A stretch of DNA of 64,000 nucleotides from Bryoerythrophyllum caledonicum (taxonomy: Eukaryota > Streptophyta > Bryopsida > Pottiales > Pottiaceae): positions 11,717,807 to 11,781,806 of the forward strand of contig OZ020520.1 of assembly GCA_963971425.1 (NCBI GenBank), read 5' to 3'. A model generated the notes under the pieces. It ran no database searches. It had not been told where the DNA came from and was given only the letters and a program-made list of their open reading frames with translations. This document shows, piece by piece, positions 23,310 through 33,606 of the stretch (position 1 is its first letter; each line of letters opens with the position of its first letter). A program made the position numbers and the translations under genes.

Positions 23310-23422
23310 GGGAGGCGTCCCAGCCCTGACCTAGTAAGGGCGGGGACGTCTCCGCCCCTGCACGGAGACGTCCCCGCCCTTGGCACGTCAGGTCCCACCC
23401 GTTCTTGGCTCGTGTATAAAAG
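23310..23422 (+). promoter_or_regulatory. GC-box cluster D and TATA box of the transposase gene
   Basis: It has a degenerate box at about 23,310-23,326, a full box GGGCGGGGACGTCTCCGCCC (23,338-23,357) and an inverted one CACGGAGACGTCCCCGCCC (23,361-23,379). TATAAAAGG follows at 23,414-23,422 and then the ATTGTCCTC leader shared with the RING gene promoter. Confidence 0.75.
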
Positions 23423-23678
23423 GTTTGGGGAGGGCCGATTGTCCTCACGCTTGTCACCTTGGCCTCTATCCCTTGGACCTCAATTTAGTTTGAGCTCCTT
23501 GCGAGTCCACTTGGATGGCAGGCGGCACTAGTGTGCAGCTAAGGTGATGTAAAAATTGGTTCAAATAGTGCACCAACGCTATCAGACCTCACATTTTCAC
23601 CTGATTCTATACTATAACTAGCTCCGGATTTTGGCTTAGACGGGACTTGCACATTATTTGGCATAAGCCGTGAATGCA

Positions 23679-26600
23679 ATGGGAAGTCAAAGGAAGCAAA
23701 CAAAAGAATGGGAACCTTGGTACAATTTTGGTGACAACGGGGGCAAAGTGAGTTGTGTTTTCTGTAACTATACTTTTAGCTACAAACAAGAGCGTGCGTT
23801 CGCTCACTTTGGATACGGCGCCAAGTCAGAGAGGTCGATTTGTGGTAGCCTACCTCCCTATGTGCAAAGTCGATTTGCCAATTGTAGAAACATTGTTCCG
23901 CAACGAATGACGGGCGGGGACATGTATGGCGGAAATTCAAAGGCGAGTGGTCCATCGAGGGCACCAACTATTGACACTTCAAGCCAATCCGACGCTCAAA
24001 ATAATGAGGCGGGCGGGATAACAAGTGGGCCTCAGGAAGGAGTGTCTAATCTTTCTGAAGGAAACGACCGCGAACATGTGTCGGGTAGTTTTACCGCCTC
24101 GAATTCCACTAGATCTGGGCAACTACATCAACAACGGATGCTTGATGCTTTTAACATTGCAAAGAGGAAGGAACTTGATGAGAAGTGGGCGACCTTTTAC
24201 TATCAAGCGAATGTGCCTTTTAATGTGGCGCGAAATCAAGCGTTCATCGATGCAGTGAGGGCAACATCCGTGGCAAAGTTTGAGTACACTCCTCCTACAT
24301 ATCACCAGTTGAGGACTAGATTGATTGAACCTAAGAGGTTGCAAATTGGGAAAGAGATTGAAGCCAAGTTGGTTTTGCAATCAAGAATTATGGGGTGTCG
24401 ATATGCACGGATGGTTGGGATGATGTCCACCAGAGGCCCCTCATGAATTTAATGATGTCGTGCCCCACTGGTGACGTATTCTTCGGGAGCATAAACACCA
24501 GTGGTGAGAAGAAGTCCATGCGGTACATAGCGGACCAAGTGAAAGTTTACATTGAGAAGGTGGGTTCCAAAAATGTGACACAAATTTGTACAGACAATGC
24601 TCCCAATATGCTTGGAGCGATGGATGATATTATTCTCACATACCCGTACATTCACAAGTAGGCGTGCATGGCACATGCATTGGATCTCATATTGGAAGAT
24701 TGGACGAAGGTCCAAGAATTTAAAGATTTAATAGAGAGGGCAAAGAAATTGTGCAAATATATTAGAAACCATCATTCGACAATGGGGACACTTCGTGAGT
24801 TGAGTCCAAACCTGCATATTGTAGTGCCCACTGAAACCCGCTTTGCTTGTAATTTCCTTATGTTGGATCGATTGGTGAGACTCAAAGGAGTGTTGGAGCA
24901 GTTGAAAGACCACCCCCGTATTGTAAACTACTTTGCAACCCTACGGAACAAACAAAATGGAAAGCAAGCAGCAACCGCAGCGCGTAATGTGGTGCTCAAC
25001 ATCGAAGATGTGGCCTTTTGGCAACGATGTCAGAATTACGTGCACATGATTGGGGATGTTTTGAAGGCAGTGCGTGTATTTGATGGCCGCAAACCAACCA
25101 TGGGTCGTGCGTGGCTCGTAATGCACAATTTGCGAGAACACGTGTACTCTTTGAGAGAGTCACCCTTTACTCTACGAGCTGACATAGCATCCACTCTTGA
25201 GCAATCTTTTGATGCCCAGTGGCAAATGGTTTTTACCGATGTTCACTACCCGGGGCTCTTTTGAATCCGTACCTCAAGAATAATGTGGCACTTAAGGCTG
25301 ACAGAATCGCACAAAGAGCATTGAATCGGGTTATTCGCAAAATGATGGATGTATTGGAAGTCTCATATGAGGACGTCCAATATGAGTTAACACAGTACGA
25401 GGAGGGCACAGGACCATATGGCCCTACCGAGGCATCTGACATCCGCCAGACAAAGCTTCAACTCCACCAATGGTGGGCCAGGATCGCAGACAAGGCATTG
25501 ACTAAAATAGTTGTTCGTATTCTAGCCCTTACGTGTTCAGCTAGCTCTTGCGAACGAAATTGGAGTATGTACTCGTTCGTCCACAACAAGAGCCGAAATC
25601 GATTAGCGGCAGAAAAGGCTGCGTCATTGGTGTATATTTATACCAATAGCCGATGCCTTCAACAAAGACCAGGGGCCGATCCCGTTCGATGGTACGATGC
25701 GAATATTCACTCGGAGGATTCCGACCCAGATGCCCTAAGGCCGGTCCCAGTGGGTGAACCTAATCGTGAATTTCATGTCTTGATAGCCGAGGAAGAGGAG
25801 GAGCACAATATGGCAGCTCCCCGCACTCTGCTGGAGTATCGTGGACACCCTAATCTTTGGGCGGAATGCGCCGATCATCTTGAGGAAACGAGAAACTATT
25901 ACGGAGATGATGACGATATGGAAGAAGAATTGGCTCACGGTCGTTGGGGACCTTGGAATCAAAGTCCTCGTCGCAGTCCTTTGCCTCATCTTCCTCAAAA
26001 TGAGGGCATTCATGAAGTGCAACCTTTGTCTACTTCCTTAGAGAGCGACATCCCAAATGTGACTAACCTTGAAGAGCCTGAAACGGGGGGGGCAATGTCG
26101 GGAATGTTCGCGACGAGGACAATTCCCCATTAGACTATGGTGGTGGAAATGGAGATGGCGACAACAACGGAGCCAGAGATAACGCAGTAAATACTGCGAC
26201 TCAAAACAACCAAGCATCGGTTGAAAACCGGTATGGCCAAGAGAGCCCTAGTGGAATGGGTGCATCATTTCATAGCACTGGAGTCATTCAAGGAGATTCT
26301 AACGCAAATGTTGTAAACACAACAATTGTAGGGACGACTCGAAGAAATGAAAGGGTTGTTAATCAGCGAAAGCGTTTTGACCCGGAATATGTAGACCCCG
26401 ATGATGCTTTTGCATTCACAGAGGACCTTGAGCCACAACCATCTCCGGTTGTGGTGTTGCCTACGGTTATCAATGACCAGAATGTACCAACGCCGCCTTC
26501 CCGGAATTCCTCTTCTCCTAGAACGGCGAATGCCATGTATGGACCTTTCCAACGAAGTGTAGGCGTTGAGGGGATGGGTCTAAACACTTCCGCTACTACT

Positions 26601-27146
26601 ACCAGAAACGGCAGACCCCCTTTGGCCACTACAAGGATGCCTCTTCATCCAATGGGTCAATATATACAACCGAGTGCAAGGACTAATGCTCGTGGAGGGT
26701 CTAGAGGCCGTGGAGTGGCTAGAGGCCGTGAAGGAAGAAACAACGGCGAAGCATCCTCCTCAAGGCATCGTAGACGTCCCCTCCTTGGAATAGGGGCACG
26801 AGATCCGAACGTGGTTGTACAACCGTTTTTGGACACATATGTTCCAAGACGCTCTTCAACAACCCCGGCGTTTGTTGTTCCGAATCGAGCAAATCGTCCT
26901 ACCAGCGGTCCAACCATAAATTCCGACGGCAATGATCCTCACGCACATCGACAAAAGAGATTCAAACTCTCGCGTTGCGATGCTGAAACAGTCGTAGAGC
27001 TTCGTAATGACAACTCTGAAATAGAGGGCTTTTGGACTACGGATGGTAGCAATGGAGAATTCTCATATGAGAGCGGCGAAGGAGCTGATGATGACTACCG
27101 TCAAGATTGTGATGAGGCACCAGATGATGATGATATCGTCCTTTGA
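23679..27146 (+). pseudogene. hAT transposase (BED finger, DUF659, C-terminal dimerisation), frameshifted
   Basis: ATG at 23,679 is preferred over the upstream GTG. Domains in order: BED-type zinc finger (CVFC then a downstream H, about residues 26-50); a low-complexity linker; the DUF659/RNase H-like core with TDGW (24,405) and CTDNAPNM (24,590); the C-terminal hAT dimerisation block with SSCERNWS and NKSRNRL (25,540-25,600); then a long Arg/Gly- and acid-rich tail to TGA at 27,144-27,146. Total is about 1,158 codons in four frame segments. One-base frameshifts occur at GGGG near 24,392, GGGG near 25,252 and G8 at 26,085-26,092, and a TAG at 24,659-24,661. All frameshifts are in the same direction. 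It would catalyse excision and insertion of this element. With so few lesions an intact sister copy probably exists elsewhere in the genome. Confidence 0.88.
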
Positions 27147-27426
27147 GATGCGGTTATGGGTGGCCCGTCCATCGATGGAGTGCGCAGATCGGACCGTTTG
27201 AATAATTATAGGACAAGAAAAGTAACTACATATATGTATGCGAAATCAAGAGAGTTGTGATAATTCATAGAAGAAGCTAGGAGAGAAAAAGGTTTCTTAG
27301 ATAACTACAAGATATTACTTCGTTTGGAAGTATGAGATTAGAGAATTGTTGTTTTATCGTGAAACTTTTTAATGTAATAAACATATTTTGCTTCCAGACA
27401 TTAAGGCCTCTCCGCTCAATGATGTA

Positions 27427-27530
27427 GGGGCGTGGACGCCTACATGAGGGGCGGGGACATCTATGCCCCAGGGGAGGCGTCTCCGCCCCTCATGGTGACG
27501 TCCTCGTCCCTTATGGAGACGTCCCCGCCC
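27427..27530. promoter_or_regulatory. GC-box cluster E (right end)
   Basis: Four or five boxes: GGGGCGTGGACGCCTAC, GGGCGGGGACATCTATGCCC (27,449-27,468), GGGAGGCGTCTCCGCCC (27,472-27,488), a degenerate TGACGTCCTCGTCC, and GGAGACGTCCCCGCCC (27,515-27,530). It lies 182 bases inside the right end, after the transposase gene, mirroring cluster A. Confidence 0.8.
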
Positions 27531-27624
27531 TAGTGCCACGGTGGCGTGACACATCCGTATGTGACGTGTCGATCACAGTAAAAATTTCTTACTTGCAAAA
27601 AATTACTAGGCGCTCTTTGGGCAA

Positions 27625-27698
27625 TCCGTCCGAACCGTCCGTCCATGCCGTCCGGACCGCCCGTCCGGTTGTCCCGTCCGATCACCTCAACACGTCCG
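27625..27698 (+). repeat. Right subterminal CCGTCC repeats
   Basis: About seven CCGTCC/CGTCCG words in 75 bases directly inside the right terminal repeat. They lie on the same strand as the CGCCCGTC series at the left end, so the subterminal arrays are direct, not inverted. Confidence 0.65.
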
Positions 27699-27712
27699 TT
27701 ATGAGAACCCTG
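27693..27712 (-). repeat. Right terminal inverted repeat of the hAT element
   Basis: On the minus strand it reads CAGGGTTCTCATAACGGACG, the counterpart of the left terminus. Confidence 0.88.
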
Positions 27713-27720
27713 ACCCAAGG
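27713..27720. repeat. Right target-site duplication of the hAT element
   Basis: ACCCAAGG, identical to 14,667-14,674. Confidence 0.92.
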
Positions 27721-29373
27721 CTTCTCGTATAATCCTCTGCAACCCATCCGGATGAGATCATCCTCCAGCTGTCCACCTTTCTCGGTCCCCTTCTACTTAT
27801 TTGAGTTAACCTTTGAAAGCGTCAGTGATACTAGTAGAGCCATATTGTCCGGGATGGAGTAGCTCCGTGATGTACATGTACCTCCACCAATCTCCTTATG
27901 AACTTATCACAACCTCCGGTCCGGCCCGGAAAACATAAGTATACCGGACAACCGGTGTACTTTCTCTTGAACACTTTACAAGACTAATGTGGATGTAGGT
28001 ATCTCACGTATGTAGTAACACAACAAACAAAACAACATCACAATTGACCACTTCAAAGAGATGACTTGGGAGAATAAGAATTTGGAAGGGGGTTTCCCGG
28101 TTGACCGGGAAGACCCAGACAAAGATGGAAAATTTAGTCAAGACCTAGAGATGAGTGGAAAATAAAGAAAACATGAAAGAAGACTTTGCTACGAGGTCGG
28201 GACAATGGAAAGCAATTGATGGGACAAGAAAATAGACGCACAAGTATAGGAGATCAAGATTTAGGACCTACAAGGTCTGGGTAGAGTCTACCGGGAGACT
28301 TTTCTCTAGACCGAAAAGAAAAGTGAGAAGAGATCTTACAAACAAGAAATTTGTACAGACAAGAAAAACCCATTAATTGGCAAAAATCACCTTTTCCACA
28401 ACTTCTTGTCACTTCCTTCTTGCACCCGCAATCTCCTTGAAATCGTGGTCTAGTCTCTGAATCTTCTCGCCGCGGCCGTGAATCTCCTTGCATCACCTCC
28501 ACGCTTAGGAATCTCCACCTCCGTTGTATCAAAAGCCTTCTCCGCCAAGATCTTCTTCCGAACCCTAGGTTTGAATATTCAAACCCTAGGTGCCACCACT
28601 CTCCTCCAAAACCCTAGCTTCCGTGCTCTTCCTTTATGCTTCCTTCAACACCTTCTTGAAATCTCCTTCTTCTTCTTCACCTTCTTCACCTCTTTGATGC
28701 AACCCAACTTCCAAAAAACCCAACTCCCAAGGAACCCAACTTCCAAAGAAAAAAAAAGAGAAAGAGAGAGAGAGGCGCCAAGAAGGGAGAGAGCCTGGAG
28801 AAGGGAAACCGGCGAGACGAGGGAGGCCTTGAGTCAAAGGTCGGTTGGGCTGTTGGGGAGGGGGGACGTTGACCGTTTGGTGCCCGGGTAGGTGCTGGTA
28901 CCCGGGTATCTGAGACCCGGCCCGGTTGGTACCCGGGTACTTGATTTTTTTAATAAAAAAATTATATTTTTTTTTATTTTTTTTATTTTTAATATTTTCC
29001 TCATATAAAATTAAGTGCCTATTTTCTCTAATGGGTACTTTAGATTTCTACAACAAGGTAAAAAGAAAAACTTAAACCATTACTACTTAAACAAATACCA
29101 CTAAGTATACTATCTAGTTGATGAAGACTTTGACTAGCTACTTTAGTTTTAAGTGGTGATTTGGACTTTTGACCTGGAGATCCTTCCCAGGCATTCTTTC
29201 TAAGTTTTTCCGAGCACAACCTTGGTAGTTTCAAGGCCCATTTTTATCACCACTTTAACACTAATTAACTAGTTAAGCATTCATCGACTTTCACTCATTA
29301 TTAAACAACCTACTTCTACGTAATACTAACTATTTTGCTGGATATCGAAGACTAAAAATCAAAATTTAACTAA
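27721..29373. other. Right part of the DNA in which the hAT element landed
   Basis: The first 50 bases continue the broken minus-strand gene at 12,400-14,666. 28,380-28,760 is pyrimidine-rich with repeated AATCTCC(T/A) and CCTTCTT words, then a purine run (28,750-28,775). 28,881-28,940 holds three TACCCGGGTA palindromes. 28,940-29,373 is very AT-rich and shows no gene; part of it may be an intron of the CACTA transposase. Confidence 0.4.
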
Positions 29374-29375
29374 TT

Positions 29376-32300
29376 TTTTTGGTAGGGTCAACCAAGTGGG
29401 AGTTTCAGACTCCCACATTGCGTTCAACAACCTTGGATATGAAGTTTGTAACATGAGGCTTGCTTCTGCTTTAGATGGTGTGAATCCATTCAAGTTAAAC
29501 AGCACCAATTGGTCGACTACACCAATCTTGACCTTGATATAAAACCTTGAACCGTGGTTTGTCTCAAAGAAGTTCTTCATTTCTTTGAGCATCTTGATTT
29601 CAAGGAAACATGCACCAACTGCTGCCACACTTGACGTTTTCATGTGTCCACTATTGAGGGAGCTTCAAGAACTATGGCATAGTATTCTTGCACTTGACTT
29701 TTCTCAACCAGAACAGAGTTGCACTTTCACCTTACGTGCCCTACTCATGTCGACCATCTCAAATTTTCCTGCATATGGAATCATTTCAGGCCTTTTGCTG
29801 CAAGGGTTACAAGGCTTGCCCTTTGTGTGGACCAAGTACTGATGCAAGAATGGCCGAGACAGGCGACATTTTTCCGAATTGGAGGACAGGGGCTCCAAGA
29901 TTCTGTATGGTGGCATACGTCGTTACTTGCCTAGGCCCCACCCGTACCGCCGGAACTTTAGATTCAATGGAAGAGTGGCGAAACGTGACCGACCAACTAC
30001 ACTGATGGAAAAAGATATTATTCATCGTGTTGCGTGGCGACAATCATACCTAGATTTTGGTGGAACGGAGAATGGTCTAGATGATCTCATCCACGTAACT
30101 GGAGTGAATCGGTTGTCTCCATTACATGAGCTGCCATACTGGGAGGTATGGACTTATGGACCATACATTTGTAACATTCTTATGTCGTTGTTGCATTATT
30201 AAAGTCATGCTTAATTAAATTCAATGTCCGGTGTGCTGTCATTTTTTATGTCAACCATGACGTAAAAGTGGACGCGCTTTCTCAGGAAATGATGTCGATC
30301 CGACTAGCAAAGGCCAGCCTAACTAAATGTAGCAAAAAAATCAAAGAGAGTGCTCTTCAATTTTCAAGGCCTCATATTACATATAAATGAGTCTCTAATT
30401 ATCAAAATTATAGAAGCCTCTTTTCACGATAAGGACTGCATGTTTCTTCTTACAATTCTAACTTTATTACAAAATGGTTATCCATGTCCTCATGCAGCAC
30501 TTGTTGGAGAGACATACCTTGGATGCCATGCATTGTGAGAAAAATTTGTGTGAAAATATAGTGAAGAAATTGTTGGAAATGAAAGACAGCCCTGGAAGAT
30601 GAGTGGACGCTCAAGAATTGGGCGTTTGGGAAGAGATATGGCTTCAACCTCTACAACGTCGCTAAGACGAGTATTGCATGCCACATGCCCCTTTTGTACT
30701 AAAGCCACATGAATGCAAGGAGTTTGTAGAAATTATTTCCAATATTCGAACCCCTTCGAACGACGTCGGCAACATTCACAAGCGCATAGAAGATGGCAAG
30801 TTGCAATATATGAAGACACATGACTATCATGTCCTCATGCAGCAAGTACACTAAGAATTTTTGCTCTCCATGCATTGTATAGGAGTTCATAAAAATAGGA
30901 GCCCGCTTTTCAAGTACTAGTGGACGTCACCATAGACGTATACGGCCCGAAGGATTAGTGTCCCTTCAATGTCTGAAAGGACACTAATCGCACCAGAAGT
31001 TAACTTTGATGTTGATGTTCACACAACAGAAGACATCTGTGCTCTGCGTTTGTTTTTGCAAATGTCTATCACCGGGTTTAAATTAGCCCTACCTAGTCTT
31101 CATGTTTATGCATGAGGCCTTCCTTCCCTACTCCAATTTTATGAGTAAATGTTTGGTTCTTGGTGTCACATGTTTTGCAAATTCTCCCGGTGGCGGTTCA
31201 GAACCTTTTGGACGAACATGTCCGCTTAGCTATCATCAAAATGAGTAGAGTATTCCAGAGACTTTGTGCGAAGGAGGTATGGGTGGTGGACCACGATGAC
31301 ATGATGCGCAATGTCATCATGACGACATGCATGCTAGAGAAGGAATTGCCAACTACATTTCTGAACACTATGACGCATCGGCCTGTGCATTTGATAGAGC
31401 AATTGTTTGGATGCGGTCCAGTGCACTGCCAATGGATGTATTCGATAGAGCGATACATGAAAACACTTAAGGATTATGTGAGAACATTATCACATCTAGA
31501 AGGTAGCATGGCGGAAGGATATCAAATGGATGATACCCTTGGATTCCATATTGAGTACATGCGTCAGTACAGAGGAATATTACATCACATGTGGGATCCG
31601 GAAGACGTACCTACAATGATTGATGAGATTCTTTCTTAAAACCAAAGACAAAAGCAGAAGATGCTAGACAAGTTTAGAAACTACGCACATAACTTTGTAC
31701 TGGACAATGCAGTGTCCTTGGAAGAGTGACATCAGTGAGTGCCAAATCCCACGTGGTCTGTCTATTTTTTATGATGGAATATGTTATGCCTACTGGTCTC
31801 TAAAATTTCTTTTGTCATTAGTTCTAGTCGATGTAATTTGAAGCTTGGGTTGCTCACTGACATGTTTGTTGAGACATGGCCGTCCTCAATCGTCTTGCAC
31901 ATACGTTTGTCTATATATCAGTCCCGGCATCGATCATGACATCACAGTATTATAGTGCATGTCATAGAAGACATAGTTTGAGCTCTAAATGACAATGGGC
32001 TTCCATGTCAGATGTCACTTTCTTAATATAAGGCTTCGTTGAAAATGTTGTATAGGAAATATGCTAGAGCAAGAGGACAAAGGTGGGAAGAGGGAGGCAT
32101 ACCAAAGACAGTTTCACCGTCGACATCCAACAATGGCTATCCAATATACTATTCACCTTCTAGACTTGCCTCTGTTTGCCTCGTGGGTGAGTGCCCGTGT
32201 AAGTGACCTTCGGAACGCACGAGAACATGTACAAGAGGATGTCATACAATATGGGTAACCTCCAGAGCGGTATCTTATGCCACATCATCAAATGCATGCC

Positions 32301-32895
32301 TTTGGCAAGCTCCTCCGTGTCCGTAGTGCAGAAGGAGGCCTTCTTTACGTGATTCGTGTGTGATTGCCTCATTTGTTCCGCAACTCCAATGGGGACTTTG
32401 TAATGGCCGACCCATAGAGAGAACCGATGACTATGTGGGATACATTGAGGAGATTCTTGAGCTCAAATATCGGAATCATTGCACCATTGTTCTTATATGC
32501 AATTGGATTCGAGCAAACCACAATAGTCATTTTCCAAATGTGCAAAAGGATTGATATGGATTTGCCATTGCAAACTTCAATTGCATGGTTGGTAGAGTTC
32601 ATGTTGATTCCTTTGAATTTCCATTGCATTGTCAGCAAGTGTTTTTTCCGACAGCCCACACCGACCTGGATGGAAGATTGTATGCCGCACGAATGTGAGG
32701 GGAAGACGTAGCAAACTTAAAATCAACCAATCCATCTCTTCTATGACTAATGTGGGAAATGATGAGGACTTCGATGGTTTGCAACCAAAAATTTTGGTGA
32801 CAAAGCCAATGAGAGAGGCAATCACAGTTGGTGGTATATACATTCCACCAACGGAAGAGCCTCCCGTGCAAGAGAGAGCAGAAGCAACACAGTAG
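29376..32895 (+). pseudogene. CACTA TNP2-type transposase, central and C-terminal part
   Basis: In order: a NMRLASALDGVNPF block (29,450), a long aligned stretch to SNFPAYG (29,750-29,780), a CPLCG cluster (29,828), a YRRNFRFNGR segment (29,940), ELPYWE (30,130), KTHDYHVLMQQ (30,812-30,845), then 31,160-31,639 with GPVHCQWMYSIERYMKTLKDYV, the DUF4218-like end of TNP2. A further segment at 32,370-32,895 has a DUF4216-like part and a QVFFSDSPHRPGWKIV motif. Frame changes and stops are frequent (about 29,548, 29,842, 30,202, 30,540, 30,605, 31,639, 32,258). It continues the N-terminal part at 10,860-11,943. Confidence 0.78.
30953..30989. repeat. Short hairpin inside the transposase remnant
   Basis: GATTAGTGTCC-(C)-TT and AAAGGACACTAATC pair across an 8-9 base loop. 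It lies in a non-aligning stretch between two TNP2 blocks. Confidence 0.65.
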
Positions 32896-33309
32896 GAATG
32901 TGCATGGCAGTCCTCTACTATAGTTCTGTTGAGGATGACGTAGTCATGAATGTAGACATCACTATCATGGGGAACGTCACTTTGGATACTACATACATGT
33001 TTACAGTGATGTTTTAATACACATATTTCGTGACGTCCCGTCACCCTTGATGCCAATCTTCATGTTTTCTAAAACGCCCCTACGTCAAGGTTGGTGTCAC
33101 AAAGAAGACAAACATGTTAGAACCAACGTCCAATTCAATAGCTACAGGGAGACAAAATCCGCTTGAAAATCATGACGTCAACTGACATAGAATGTTAATG
33201 TCAGAAATTAGGACTGTTGACGCCAACAAGTAGGGGATATATAATTTATTCCATTGCAACACGTGGTTGCCGATCTATCTAAAGGAGTTGCCCATTTTCT
33301 CAATTTTTT

Positions 33310-33606
33310 TCATTCAGGCAGCAGTCTGTTATCATTCCACAGCAAAAATGGACGTAGTGGCTCATGTAGACCTCCCGCGTTTTCTATGACGTTGCCCTCA
33401 AACGTGACCACGTTTGTCTCGACGTCCTCCAAGACATGTTTGTCCACGCTGACATCTGCACGTTTCGCCTTTGACACAAACACCTTTGATGCGACGTCAA
33501 ACTAAATTTGAGCTTCTGCAGACGTTTGCCAATAAACGCCCGACGTCAAAGAAAACACGACACATTGTTGCCTTGTCGACACCAAGAACACGGGTTTCTT
33601 CTAGTG
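33310..33606. repeat. Right subterminal and terminal region of the large CACTA element
   Basis: This is homologous base by base to 42,600-42,897 and ends in ...GTTTCTTCTAGTG. It carries many ACGTC/GACGT words, likely binding sites for the accessory transposase. AAT follows as a possible 3 bp duplication, but the left partner was not found. Confidence 0.75.

Larger units (their letters stand above)
14675..27712 (+). mobile_element. 13 kb hAT element carrying kinase, RING and unknown cargo genes
   Basis: The two ends are imperfect inverted repeats: CAGGGTTGTCAT on the left and, read on the minus strand, CAGGGTTCTCAT on the right, each followed after a few bases by ACGGACG. An identical 8 bp duplication (ACCCAAGG) flanks both sides. 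hAT elements commonly start with CAGGG and make 8 bp duplications, and a hAT transposase gene lies inside (23,679-27,146), so boundaries, duplication and enzyme agree. Length is 13,038 bp, against 3-5 kb for ordinary plant hAT elements. Besides the transposase it carries a kinase gene (minus), a coiled-coil/RING gene and a shortened paralogue of the latter. GC-box clusters with a GACGTC core occur just inside both ends and in front of the genes. The perfect duplication implies a fairly recent insertion, yet the genes are broken, so the last move was probably supplied in trans or the lesions are partly sequencing errors. Confidence 0.9.
11944..29373. other. 17.4 kb of DNA inserted in the TNP2 gene (boundaries approximate)
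   Basis: The transposase matches break off near 11,943 and resume at about 29,376-29,412. Removing 11,944-29,373 joins the two parts in one frame. That junction would be A|T with ends TC...CTAA, as in Helitrons, but no convincing 3' hairpin precedes CTAA. An alternative is that the insertion landed in an intron (GT at 11,930, AG ending at 29,411), which also keeps the frame. The inserted DNA consists of a host segment (11,944-14,666 plus 27,721-29,373) and, within it, the hAT element. Confidence 0.5.
2560..33606 (+). mobile_element. Old CACTA (En/Spm) transposon, interrupted by later insertions
   Basis: The right end is clear: bases 33,587-33,606 read, on the minus strand, CACTAGAAGAAACCCGTGTT, a CACTA-type terminal inverted repeat. 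The last 300 bases match the right end of the smaller CACTA element at 40,026-42,897. Internally there is a TNP2-type transposase (plus, two parts) and a TNPA-like accessory gene (minus). Segments 2,560-2,660 and 3,297-3,425 match 41,078-41,340 of the small element. I could not find the left terminal repeat, so the left boundary is only where that similarity begins; the end may be deleted. All genes are heavily broken. About 17.4 kb of the span (from about 11,944 to 29,373) is younger inserted DNA. Confidence 0.7.

Noticed and set aside
16278..24661. Stop-codon recoding or U-to-C RNA editing of the TAG codons
   Set aside because: Such editing is known for organelle transcripts of some seed-free plants, not for nuclear genes; simple decay explains the stops.
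28478..28891. 137-codon plus-strand ORF
   Set aside because: It is made of pyrimidine- and purine-rich simple sequence (CCTTCTT, GAGAGA) without domain content.
11944..29373. A confident Helitron call for the segment containing the hAT element
   Set aside because: TC/CTAA ends at an A|T site fit, but there is no clear GC-rich hairpin before CTAA and no Rep/helicase gene; an intron-based explanation fits as well.
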